This document shows positions 35,701 through 48,500 of a stretch of 64,000 nucleotides of DNA, piece by piece. The notes under the pieces are model-generated. The model was not told where the DNA came from and ran no database searches. It saw nothing but the letters and a program-made list of their open reading frames with translations. The stretch is from Glandiceps talaboti (lineage: Eukaryota; Hemichordata; Enteropneusta; Spengelidae). The DNA is taken from NCBI RefSeq assembly GCF_964340395.1, contig NC_135561.1, forward strand, positions 7,616,232 to 7,680,231, in the 5' to 3' direction. Numbering within the stretch: the stretch's first letter is position 1; each line of letters starts with the position of its first letter. Both the position numbers and the translations under genes were made by a program.

Positions 35701-38700
35701 AGTGTATGGAATTGCAGATAGAAGGGTTGCCAGTGTCTAAAAGCAAATCAATATCATGTCATCAATATCACTGTACACTGATTAATTCATTGAAGGCATT
35801 TATCAGAAATCCTGAATGTTCATACATGGCAAGTTGATATACAATTGATAGGTAATGGGTAGTGAATAGATCATACAGTACCAAAATGTCGATCATTGAG
35901 ATTTACACACGTGAATACAATGTATGCATGTATTCTATAGAGATATGTGTACTTCGTTGAGATATTTTCCAAAGTTGAACAGGCACTAGCCTGATCATGC
36001 CATGTATTGTGTCCGCAATGCAATATATGTACTAGTATTGTCAAGTTACCTTTGCTGTGGCTATCTGTCCTTCAGTATCAACTCTTTCCATTGTTCCAGT
36101 GGGAAAGTATGGAAGTAAAAAGGTGAATGATCTGGCAAGATACCTGGAAAACAAGAAAAGTTAAAATTTTATAGTTTGATCAGTGTGACCACATTCTTTA
36201 ATGTTTCCAATTTTGTTTAAGGCCAATCTGATTAAAATCCGATGTAGATGTTGGCTAATCATTCATTGCTATTTTACCTTCGTTATTTTGCTTGAATTGA
36301 CCTTCGTAGTACATCGAAGGTCAATTCAAGCAAAATAACGAAGGTAAAATAGCAATGAATGATTAGCCGACATCTACATCGGATTTTAACCAGATTGGTT
36401 TAAGGCATCCTTATGCATATTCATATTCATGTACTTTAATTTGCTTGTTCACCACTTTCTTAATTTTGCTTTAAGTTTTACTGACAGAATTACTTGTACC
36501 TACTTTGTTCCATATACATGTAGATATACAAATGTACATGTACAAATTAATTACATTTAGGCCAAAAAAAAATTGTTTCTGGTCAGGACAGTTTGTCTAA
36601 AATGGTGTGAGGATGCAATTTTTTTTTTTTTTTTGATTCTCAACAAACCTGTCACTCAGGCTACTATTCATGGCAGTTACTGTTCTTTATATTTAGTACT
36701 TTAGAGCAAGTGTGTATGTGGGACAGATGTCATTTGCTTGTTCATTATTGGCTCTGCAGTTGTCTTCACTGAAGTAGAGTGGGTTATTTTTGTGTTTCCT
36801 CATGGATTTGCAGACTGCATGAGCTGGACAAACACACAAAAAAAGACCGACGTGGGTTTTTTTAATGGTAAATGATGATTTTTTTTGGCCTTACATAAAG
36901 TTGTACATCAGTACTTATAAACTTCCATTAAAAAGCAAATCAAGTTGTCTAGACAATAGACATTGGAGATCACAGACTATGGAGAGAGCTCTCAAATGTC
37001 TATGTCTAAACAGTGTACTTGATAGCTACAAAGACTATACTTGTATGGCAAATGGTTAAATAATGCGATTTTTCAAAACTATGTCACATCCATATGAAAA
37101 ATTGCATTTTGAATATGACTACATGTATGGTACCTTGGTATGGCATAGAGGATAGATAACTGCTCAAACACTACCTCTGGTGAATGGAAGCTTCCAAGAA
37201 ACACCACTGCAATAAATGGAAGTGGTCAAATGAAAGTTCATATGTATTGGCTTGGATGTTGTCGATGAAAATGTGTGTAAAGGTGAACTCTGTTATCAGG
37301 TGACATTTATGTGTAGTCTGGTGACCCTGTCAACCTGCTTAAATGAATTTGTCTAAAAGATCACCAATTTTCATCAGATTTCAGTGTCACTTTCCATAAT
37401 TATCTTAAATTACAACACTGGTATAAGACTAAGTTCTCTAAAAGTTGCAGAAATGCTTTAATGTGTTCATAAAACTAGATTGTCCATAACAAGTGTATAA
37501 GTACCTACATGTAACTAATTCACATTTCATAATTGTGTATTAATTTACAATAATAGTGCTAACCATCTCTTCCATGACAATTTCTAACGTCTTCTATAAA
37601 CAGATTTGGCCATCCATCAGGAAATTTATCCCACTTGATTTTCTTCAATAATTTGATTTTCTGGCATTCTCTAGAAACTTGTCTGCTATAGCCTCTCTGA
37701 AAAACAAAAAAGAGAAACAGTCTGTCTGCAAGACCTATACACATATACATTTCAGTGTAACTTCCATAATTATATATCTATATGTATATCCAAATGTAGG
37801 TTCCAGATTCTGGTGTAAAGTGCTCGATATGGATGTAGAGCTTGATAAATGAGTGAAAGAAGGTGACTTGGTTACTCGTTACATTCGATTCTCCACTACA
37901 AATTTGTTTTGTATGGCCACATGGTCACATTCATCAGGTGGGTGAATTCAAAGTGGCACAGAACCTGTGTAGCAATTTAATTTATTGGGTTCATGTGTGA
38001 GGTCGGTAACTACTAGACTATTGTTTATTTATAGTTATATAATAGGAACTTATATATATATATATACACACACACACATACAATATGTATAACAACAGTA
38101 TATGTGTATATGTATATATGTGTACACACACATACACATGTATCTCTGCATATATGGGCCTGAAAATACTCGAGAAATATATGTTTTATATTTATTAGTT
38201 TGTAGTTATGGTTCCTGGGCTCCTGGTGGCTCTGTCCCTCTATCATAGAGGGACTGTGCACCATGACTTGATTTTGGTCATGATCATTCTGAGAGTACCC
38301 CAGGGATTTAGCTGTTGTTTACATGTATAACTTACAAGTGTCTGTGGGTGTCATTGACACAAACTAAACCTATAAACATGACCAGGCAGTTTAAACACTA
38401 TGTATGGACAAAATCTGGTAAAACTGTATAATGAAAGTGGGATATATTTGCAAGACTGTACATGTATATTGTAATATACAGTTTTTATAGTAATGACAGG
38501 TTCAGTGTCACCACAATACATGTAAATACCACAGGGGCACGTATTATTTTAGTTAGATTGCCGTATACGATTCGAATCCTGCTGCTACAAATGTACCAAT
38601 CTCTAGTAGATATAATACACATGTAGGAAATTATAGTCAAAATGTTGTTATATTTAGCTTGTAGACAAGGAAAACAACAATCTTTGATATGTAAACACTA

Positions 38701-38914
38701 CCCACCCCTATGCCATGGTAAATGTTAACATAGCAACAGTACATGGGCCATTACGTACTTTTTCTGTGTCGGTCTGTGTCATCTCCCCTGCTTCTAGCAT
38801 CAAAGTAGAGCATCTAGCAACTATGGATTCTGCAAGATCTTCCATAGATGGATGACATAGCAAGACAGCGTCAGACCTTGGTCTTGCCAAAACGTTCACT
38901 ATGGGGGCAGCCAT
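32717..38914 (-). CDS. Class II (plant-type) ribose-phosphate pyrophosphokinase
   Basis: Makes PRPP from ribose 5-phosphate and ATP for nucleotide synthesis. Exons 5' to 3': 38914-38759, 37696-37564, 37206-37134, 36143-36050, 35736-35618, 34730-34546, 33562-33486, 32947-32717. Phases agree; 1068 nt, 355 aa. It resembles the shorter plant PRS3/PRS4 enzymes rather than animal PRPS1/2: [79 protein letters not shown], and near the C-terminus [10 protein letters not shown] and FWITDSIPH all have plant counterparts. The PRPP/ribose-phosphate loop [10 protein letters not shown] is at 264-273. Class II enzymes are known as phosphate-independent and not inhibited by ADP. The N-terminal 50 residues are more divergent. 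No transit peptide is obvious. It is head-to-head with SRRT. Only a homology search would show how widespread this class is among animals. Confidence 0.92.
35402..35626. repeat. Minisatellite, about 62-bp unit, carrying a splice donor
   Basis: Units are anchored by the TCACCTTGGAATNAC block at about 35421 (diverged), 35484, 35546 and 35609. On the gene's strand each reads ATTCCAAG/GTGAGAG, i.e. a copy of the end of exon 5 plus its donor. Only the one at 35618 joins the rest of the exon. Confidence 0.92.
36215..36406. mobile_element. Near-perfect foldback element with 9-bp target duplication
   Basis: Element 36224-36397 is 174 bp: two arms of about 83 bp with about two mismatches and an 8-bp loop. 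It starts CAATCTG and ends CAGATTG. Both sides carry the direct repeat GTTTAAGGC (36215-36223 and 36398-36406). A 9-bp duplication suits Mutator-like elements; 8 bp would suit hAT. It lies in intron 3 of the PRPP synthetase gene. The high arm identity and intact duplication suggest recent insertion. Confidence 0.93.
36555..36895. mobile_element. Possible further inverted-repeat element
   Basis: Begins AGGCCAAAAAAAAATTGTTT and ends with TTTTTTTTGGCCTTA in inverted orientation, about 340 bp apart. The ends match the outermost bases of MITE-A, but the interior does not, so this may be a sister family or coincidence of A-rich ends. Confidence 0.35.
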
Positions 38915-39595
38915 TTTACTCTAATCATGGATTATTCCATTTTCCAAAATACAGTAGGGGAGAGCTTTTGGCTAGGGCGTCGGCAACCGCTAAACCTTTC
39001 CAGTTGGGTTCATATTGCATATATGTAAATAATTGAACACTTCGCTGCAATTTTTATAGTTTCAGATCTTTCCTGTGACGTAAAGAAAAAACACTGAATC
39101 GTTTATCTGAAACTCGGTGCCTATTCGGGCGTATGTACTACACGCTACCTGAACTGTAAAGAAGTATTCCAGGATACACCGTTGCATTCTGGGTAAAGGC
39201 AAACTCGCGATCACGCCGCCATTTAGAGCTAGCGTTTGGAAGAGTGTTTTGTGCCATTATTACACATTCCAAGTTCTGTTCGCAAGAGATATAGTAAGGA
39301 ACTGTTAAGAGGTATGTCATGGCAGTCTGTGTCACATTTTAATCTTGAAACAGAGTTTATATGAGATGTCAAACAACTTAAAATCTGCACCCGACTGTCA
39401 AAACGTCTTTTCACAAATTCAGGATTGATGAATCTGAGTACGGTGGTGACTGTGAATCCGAGGCAAACAGCAAACCATGATTTTAGTGCTGATACCATCG
39501 CTATGTACATCTGATCGTTGTATGTGTGTATTTCAATGTTCAAACTGCAAAAGGAGAAGCAGAAGTTATTCATCACTTTTGTTTTTTTCTAGACA
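38915..39595. promoter_or_regulatory. Divergent promoter region of PRPP synthetase gene and SRRT
   Basis: 681 bp separate the two start codons. Visible sites: TGACGTAA (CRE/ATF-like) near 39075; GCCGCCAT near 39217 (YY1-type on the other strand); and AAAATGGCTGCCCC over the PRPP synthetase start, also YY1-like. SRRT has a splice acceptor four bases before its ATG, so at least one noncoding 5' exon must lie here. A donor AAGAG/GTATGT at 39311 is a candidate for its end. Confidence 0.55.
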
Positions 39596-42500
39596 ATGGG
39601 AGACAGCGATGAGGAGTATGATCGTCGTAGAGGGCGTGATAAATTCAGAAGGGAGCGAAGTGATTATGATAGGCGAGATCGTGAAGACAGAAGTAGACGT
39701 GATGATTGGGGCGAGAGGTAGGTGTAACATTATTAGAAACCTTTACCTGGAATCAACAGTCAATAGAAATGAAGTAAAAAAATATTCTTGACATTGAGGG
39801 CGAGTGCTGCTGACTGATACAATACTACGATGGCATGACACATCATATTGTGCAGACTATACATTGAATGCAGTAGATCATAATCGTGTGAAGTAACAGG
39901 TGTTATAATATCTTTGGTAAATATTACATGCCATGAATATATGTTTTCATTAGTTGATGGGGGGGGGGGGGGTCAAATAACATGGACAAAACATTCTGTG
40001 CTGAAAGGTGTTTAAAAGACAAAGCTTGGAGAATAAACAGCAAGTCCTTTACAGACATTTTGTATTTGTCAAGACAGAGAGAGGGTGGTAAATGTGATCT
40101 CATCACAAGAGGTTTTCCCACAAACCCTTGTTGGTAGTCCTCAAAAGGGCAGAAGACAAGTGCCGTTGAGCTTCTTTACAGATTTCAAAGTTGAATAAGT
40201 TACTCGGTTTTACTGAGGTGCCATTTTCTTCATATTCAGAATTATGTGTAGCTTGTAAGGAGATAGCAGTAATCTGTGCAAGTGTACCTTATTAAGGCTT
40301 GGCTTTCTAGTGATTGAAAACACTAATACTATGTGTTTGGTTCTTTCAGGAGAAGAGAAAGTCGCGATACAGGCAGACACGACTGGAGCAGGAGAGACTA
40401 TTCAGATTATGACAGACGCGGTAGAGACAGGTATAGTCCACAAAGAAGAGATATGAGCCCATCTGTTAAAAGAATGAGGAGAGACTGGTAAGTGATATGA
40501 CACACTTTAAAATTGGAGAATCTTTGGAGTAATGAATCTAAATACTGAATAATTGTAAAACTCAGATAAAAAACTCATACATCAATTTGTCATCCAATAA
40601 ATTACTAATTAACCTATGACGCTGTAGAATTAATAATAAACCATTTGTAAAGATGCATAATTTGTATAGATATAATAATGCATTCTTAATGAAAACCATA
40701 CATGTAATTTGATATTGAAAAAGGAGTACTGGATTATGTTCTTAGGCAAAGCAAATCAAAGTCTCGTTAGCAATGCATATTGCAATGAAAATTTCACATA
40801 AAACTAGCATGTGACATCTCTGAAGAAGCAGTGACATTATTTGTGACTAATTGAATGTATCCATATTGATGTTTTTCTCTCCAGGGATGATAGTGGGTAT
40901 GCTGGTTACGATGCTAGTATGTCGTATGCTGGAGGACATCAGTATGGTCCACCACCAGGATGGGGTCATCCAAGTGATGTGTCCCACCAACACATGCAGC
41001 AGGCACCATTACAACATGCACAGGGACAGCGGTAGGTTAACACTTGTTGAGAGAAAAGTTTGCACCTTATTCAGAATGGAAATAATATTTAGAACTGGTG
41101 TAAATATGGTTTGGATATTTATAGTGTTATACTTGTACATCAGTTAGAATTCAAACCAGTTGGATAACTTTCTTGAATGTGAATGTTATTTGAAGTTCCA
41201 ACCTTATGAACCTCTTTACGTTGGGGGGTTGGACGGTGGGGTGAGTTTGTGAAATTCACCTTAGAATTTCTGATGCAATTGTACATGTTTATCACATACA
41301 TTTCACTACAAGTTACGGGGGATCTTGTAGAAGTGTGTAACCTTAATCAAAATATCTGTGACTCTTCAAAATCCGAGATGTTTACATTTTGTCTTGGTAA
41401 AATTAAAATGTTGATATTTTGTTGTCTACAGACACAGTGACATGGATCACGGAATGGGTAATCAACCACAAATGATGACATTCAAACAGTTCTTGGCATC
41501 ACAAGATGATTCCATTGATGACCAAGAAGCTGTTAGAAAATACAATGAGTACAAAATAGAATTCAAACGTCAACAATTAAGTGACTTTTTCTTGGCACAC
41601 AAAGATGAGGAATGGTAAGTTTTGATTGATTTCTTTTTTTACTCATTTTCCCTGCAGTCACAACTTGGAAATATTTTTTTATTCAAATATTTAACCACTC
41701 TGTAAACAAACAAAATACATCTTCTGTTTTGGCTAATAGAGTTTCTGATTATCAATTCTTAATACCTAAGGTGATAATGTACTGTTGCTGATGCAAGTCA
41801 TCTCATTTACACTCTTGAATACATCAAAACAATTGGTGCTACAACTTTTAAGTACCGGTAAACAATGTAACAGCTGAGAGGAGAGAGCATCTGATTCTAT
41901 CTGTACCTTATTTGGCCATAATCTCAAATGAAATGTCTGCATTTATGGTGAATTATTTGAAAGAACTCTCAGATTAAATAAAATTTCTTTAATTCAGTAA
42001 TGTCAGGACATTAAATATTTGATGTCTGCAAAATGTTATAAGGTTTTTGTATTAAAAATGACACGAGGGTAACGCAAATTCAGACAAAGATGATAAGCAA
42101 TGAGAAACTAAATTTTGAGTATTTACTAAATTTGGTTCATTTCACCTCTACTGATTTTTGAATAAAACTACAATGTGGCGGTATTACCATGACAACAAAA
42201 GTAGCAACTCCAAATTGTCATTTTTGATATTTAAATCGCGACAAACTGTTCTGTGTGAAATGAAAAGAAAGTTATCCTGAAACAGTTTTGACCTGTTTAA
42301 TATGAATGTCATTCAGAAAAAAATCCAAAACTGGAGAAATTCTAGATGTGTACCTGTTATGTTGGTTTTTAAGTGTTATATCTAAATTGTGCCACAAGAG
42401 CACGTTGGTCTTCCATGGGGGTATAAATTAATACCTCTTTCAAAGATGTAATAATTTTAGACATTGTGAAACTATTCATGTGTAATTTCTATGAAACTGT

Positions 42501-45500
42501 GTTAGCTTTTCTCAATGAAGCATCCATGTAATAACTAACTGTTTTCTTCGTAGCCATGCCGGATATGTATCAGTGGACAAGAATCGCTGTAGTCAGTTAG
42601 GTCACTGCGCACAATGCAGTGTTAGTATGAAAGTGATAGGTTTAGTTAGTTAGGCGTAGCGTTTAACGTAACGCACATGACTCTTCGTACTTTCTGTGGA
42701 TGCGTGAAAGAAATGAAGACAGCACCTGGAGGTAACTTCAGGAAATTTGTCTAGTTGTGGTAAGACGGAAAGAAAGCATCTTCAAACAGGTAGAAGTGGA
42801 CGTAAAAAATTCAATGATGGTTTCTAGGTTAAAAGTACAATGTAATGTATCAGTGGTGCTTACATTTCTTTTTCCATTTCATACTGAATTTTGAATTTGG
42901 ACTTTGATTTTCACTTCGTGAAATTGACCACAATCTTGTAAGAAATGTAACAGTAAGCTCGTGTCGGCTAGCTGAAATGTTTAATACAATTAAAATCATT
43001 CAAGGCAACTCGTCTAAGGGGTGATGTCTTCGAAGATATTATTTTACAGTGAATTTCAGCATTACTTGTCCATTTGAAATCTGGGAATGGAAGGTGTAAA
43101 ATTGAAAAATTTAAGTTCACAGTTCCGAACTTAGTATCTCTGACTAGACTATGTACATATTTTGTGAATCAACTTCATCACAATAGCCAGTAGAGCGTGG
43201 TGGTGAACAATAACTTGTACATATCATTGTCAATATCAAAGTATAAACTTCAGTATATTTCACCTAGTTCTACTCTGGTAAATATAGATATTTCAGACAA
43301 TGCCACTTATGTATTTTTCAAATGTACATAGATTGACACCAGGTCTTGATGTGAAATTCAAATCCTTCCTAAGAATGATGGTGAATGGACAAATTACTTG
43401 AAATTGACTGTAATGGGCAAAAAGACACAAAACATGCAATGAAATTGTACATTGAAATACATTTACTGTAAACCGTCAACTAAGAGACAAAAACTAATTA
43501 TTGCGATGGGTTTTCAACAGGTTCAGGTCAAAGTACCATCCAGACGAATGTGGGAAACGAAAAGAAGAATCTCTGAAAGCTTTGAAAAACAGAAGAGATG
43601 TGTTCTTAGATTTATTCAATAAAGGCTGGTTAGACACATTTTCTGTGGATATAGATAAACAGGATGATATTGTGAAATACCTAGATGCAGGTAAGAAGAT
43701 TTACTTTTAATTGAGACTTCATTTACGCAAGTCAAAAATACTTACATATTTAAAACCTTGATTAAACTCGTCTAGTGTAATATTAATGTTAATGCATGCC
43801 TTCTATGACGTTACAATTACCTTTTAGTTTTGTCAGAACAGTTTATTTTCTAGTGTGAATTCCTTGGTTTGAGTTCAGTAAATTATGAGTTATGGTTAAA
43901 AGTATTCTTTAGTAAGTAAAATACTACAAGTGACTTTAAAATACGCAGTATAGAATCTCGCCCCAAAATGTATAAACTTAGTTTATACCCTTTAAATAAC
44001 CATGATATAATTACTGTTGGGTTTTCACAGCTGTCATTAAAATGGAAGGAGGAAGTAATCATGATTTGAAGATCCTTGATCAGCCACAGAGTCCAGTAAA
44101 AACCACTAGTAGTCCTTTCAGGAGAAGTCGTTCGGAATCAGAATCACAACCTGATAAAACACCAGATGATAAAAGGTATGTTTTCATATCATTCACAAAA
44201 CATTGAAATCCATGTTGACACTATTCTTGGTACCTGCAATGTCATTTTACTTCATTTTAGAGGGTGAAATAGAACAAGAAGGTTGACATATTCTCATGCA
44301 CAGCTACACTAATGCATGTGTAGCACGTGAGTGGAAGTCATGGTGTCGACCAAGAAATTGAATGTTCGTTATTTGTCTGATGCACTTTGACATTAAAATA
44401 ATATTCTATTTCAGGTACTGATAATTAGCTGGTCAGTGCTTGTTGTAATAGAGTAAATACTGTATTGTAGATCTACGGTTGATTTAGAGATGTATGTAGT
44501 ATATATGAATATTTGGAATAATACTGTAAGGAGCATTGTACTAGTATATTGTATATAGCCAACATGAGTCACCCATGTGATCAAATATTATACTTGCACA
44601 TTGGCTGCAAGGTAACATGAGTGACTGAAATTGCAATTTTTCAAATATTTCTTGTATACTTTGATGAAATACAGGAACATTGTAGTCTAGATCAGCTCTA
44701 TTCTAGTAGGTATTAATGTACCAAGAAGGAATAGATGAAATACAGGTATATTGTTTTTCAAGTCTCATTGGGTACATAAGGGCAGGCCGATGAGGGCACC
44801 CTGCCTGACATGACAGCGAGGAATAAATGTTGTGTTGATTGTCATGGTCTCCTGAATTACAGCACTTCTCAAAAGAGGAATACAAAAGAAGCTGAGGAAA
44901 CTGAGAGAAGAGGCAAAGACAAAATGTAAGGTTGTTGGTTGGTGTGTGCATGCACTGTAAACCTATCACAAAGTTTGGTAATGCACTAACAACACCTTGA
45001 ATACTGTCTCTCTATTCACCTCTAAACTAACAAAAAAGTCTTGCACCCTCTCCTTTCAAAAATAGAACGATTAATTGAAATTAAACCAATCTTCCTACAG
45101 AGTAAGCTATTGTATTTTGAGTATGCATAGAAAGTTCAAAGGTCATTTAATATGCATATCTGGATGAAGTGCTTTTTGTTTGTTGATAAACAGGATCACC
45201 ATCGTCCATGTAAGCTATGATCCATCTCAAGTTCCGACAAGTATATTCAGTTTTGCTAATTGCATGATGCTCGAATACAATATGGGTCTTTTGTAAAATA
45301 TTTAACTTTCTGCTCAGAAACAAAGTTAAAATTGTTTGAGTATCCTTAGTGCCTGGCTATGTGTGGCAGCATGAAACCCTGAGGTGTGCATGTGTGAATT
45401 GGACAATTTCTGTGCTTTTAACTGTTTCCTTTGTGTCCCCTCCCACTGTTTATGGTTTAAGTGATGTGTGTATATTACCCAGTAGATCCCATGCCACAGT

Positions 45501-48500
45501 GTTTGGTCTTTGTACATCAAACTTTGAAACCTTTACATTAGAGCGATATCCTAGGCTACCTAGCAATAACAATGTTGAAAGTTATACATGTACCATGGTT
45601 TTGTTAACTACTGTGGTGCCTTGTATCAAGTGATGATGCGCATGCATCTCCTGAAGTGATTCATATTCAGGATAAGTCAACTACATGCAATGTCTGTCAG
45701 TGTCACTGCATGTATATGTAAGTCTACCAGGAGACTGTTATTCTTGTCAAGAACTGTATGTTATGTAAATGTTAGGTATATATAGAGATATAGTAGAATA
45801 GAAACTTACAGCTGTTATTGTCAGCTGATTCAAGTAGAGTCCAATTGTCTTACCAGTACAATGCCTTCAAATGCTTTGTACAGTGTGTCAAAGTTAGTGG
45901 CTTGTAAGTTGTAGCAAGGTGTGTGACTGTGTCCTTGCTTGTAGCATGGAAGTATAACCCACTTCCATATACTTTTAGTTATACTTCCATGCTTGTAGCT
46001 ATGGGACATATTCTTTCTGATGATGAATAATATATGTCCTCTAGCATGGCTATAGGATGATTAAGTAGTGTGTAAAATGAAAAAAAAAATCCGACTAACA
46101 AATGCTGTTAAGTAGCTAAGCTGTAAGTATTACTTGTTTGTCCATAGCTACATGTTCATCATACTTGTCTAATTGTAAAACTTTTTCTGAGAAATGTCTA
46201 CAATTCTATTTGATGTAACAAAAACAGAGAGTAGACTGGGTGCTCGTGTAAATATGTGCAAGTTAAATGATCTGGATATTTGGTAAGGATGGAACCCCAG
46301 GTAACATGGGGTGGGAATCTCTGGTAAAACATGCATACATTTATTATGTTCCATGATTTTGGTGGGGAACCTGGTAAATTTTACCTTCTTATTATTTTAA
46401 CAAACACATGGGTTCTGATAAATAATGATTGACTGTACATACTGTGTAATATAACTGTCTGTAGTGTTGCGATGTTGTTAGCCATTTCTATCTATTTGCA
46501 CATTCTTCCTACTTGTATGGATAATAGTAGCAGCACTTCTATCATCCATTGTTTTGCTTATTCCTAAAAAAATTGTTTGGTTCCGGTTACCTGACCCCCA
46601 CCTAGTTTTTCACTGCCGACCCTAAACTTTTTTATGTATTCAAGAAAATAAATAGTAAAAATTTCAAAAATTGTGAAGTCTCGCAAGAAATAGTGGAAGT
46701 GGAAACTGACATTAACAATATAAAACTGTTCTTCCGATTTGTAATGGTTGTACATCTGATGAGAAGAAACCAATAACACAGAGACTATATGGAAAACAAC
46801 GGAAAACATAACCACCTGAACTATACACTCACATATGAAAAAGAAATATGAAAAAAAAAATTAAGTTAAAAAAATCTACCTACCCCACCTATTCTAAAAT
46901 TGAGCGTAATCGGAACCACACAATATTTTTTTGGCCTTAGAAGGATAAATAAAATGTACCAAAGTTGGTATGGAAATCTAATACAATTTTTACCAACTGT
47001 CCATTCTCCGATATTTGATTAAAAAACCATGGCAAAAATACTGGTATCAATAAATTAACATTCAGGGGCTGTAATAATACTTACTCTTGCAGAAGCATAT
47101 TTTTGCTGTATTCACTGAATCCACTTGCTCCAGTATAAATCGAAAAGAAAAAATCATGTGTAAATTTTCAAATCATCTCTTAATAAATCTGGTAAAGCAA
47201 CATGCAGTAAATTTCCTCTGAAAGTAATGTATTCTACAACCATTAAACTTATCATCCAGGTTACAGCAATGAGCTTTAATTTAATTACTGGTATAAATAC
47301 CGTACTTTGAATCTAATGTATGTGGCAGTGAGATTGCTAGAGCTATTGACGGCTTTTCACATCTACACAAAATACTTAATCTATTAACTGTTCGATCCAT
47401 TGCTCATCTGCCCAACTCATGTTTCACCTGTATGATATTATTGTCTTTCATTTGTTGTTATGATTATTTAGTGAGACAGATGAGAGTGAAGATGTGAAGA
47501 ATGGACAAGAAAAGAAGAAGGATGATGATAAAAGTGAGGTAAGAATAAGTCATTGGTATCATTCTTGAGAGAACACTGCAACTGAATGCAACCAAGCATC
47601 AAATTAGCCTGTCTCCACCTGTGCTAAAACTGCCTACTAGCAAAGAGTTTCTCTGTTTATCTTAATTGTGATGAACTCATCACAAATAGGTAGTTTTAGC
47701 ACAGCTTGTGACAATCAGACTTAGATGGTTGAAAGAATTCTGTTGTAACTTATAGTAATTGCAAACACTTGACATAAGTTGTAATCTTAAATAGTGTTTC
47801 CTCCCATGTTACTTGGTACTTAGCCATTATTGAAATTTAAGTTTTGGATATAGATGTTTGTGTGTTAATGCAACCACAGCAATACATAATTCCTAATATG
47901 TTTGACTGTTTATACCACTGCATGGGATATGACTTGTCTATGTTTATTCAACTGCAGCAAAATATGACTCCAGAGCAGCAAAAACTTGCCAAGATGGCAG
48001 AGGAATACAAGAAACAACAAGAAGATGAAGATGACAAAACAGAGAAAAAAGAAGAGAAACCAGCTAGGAAAAAACATGAATACAACTATGATGAAAATGA
48101 CAGTGGAAGTGGTAGTGACAGTGACGACTCTGAGCCAGAACCTGCACCACCAGGTATTGGAATCAGTTGAATTGTTATTTTTATCCCAGTAAAGTACTAG
48201 TGTATAGTACATGTGCATTAAGAATAATTGGTATGTTAAGACAGTCATCAGTGGTCGACTTTCATGGTACATGTGACACTGGCGTAGTTGGGTTGTTGGG
48301 TGCCATTTTTTAATCAATCACACATCAAATTGTAAACATGCCATCAGACTGTTGTGTTCCTGATTGCCGCATTACATCTTTTCATTGACTTCTGCAGTGA
48401 GCTAAGATATTTAAGAAATTCAAAAGTCTTGATTTGATTAAAAGATTTTTTCCTGTTTCGCCACGGAGTAACACCAGGACATAAAGCCTCCAGTGTCAGA

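Noticed and set aside
38560-38600. tRNA-like B box GATTCGAATCC
   Set aside because: No matching A box or cloverleaf arms upstream; not a tRNA gene.
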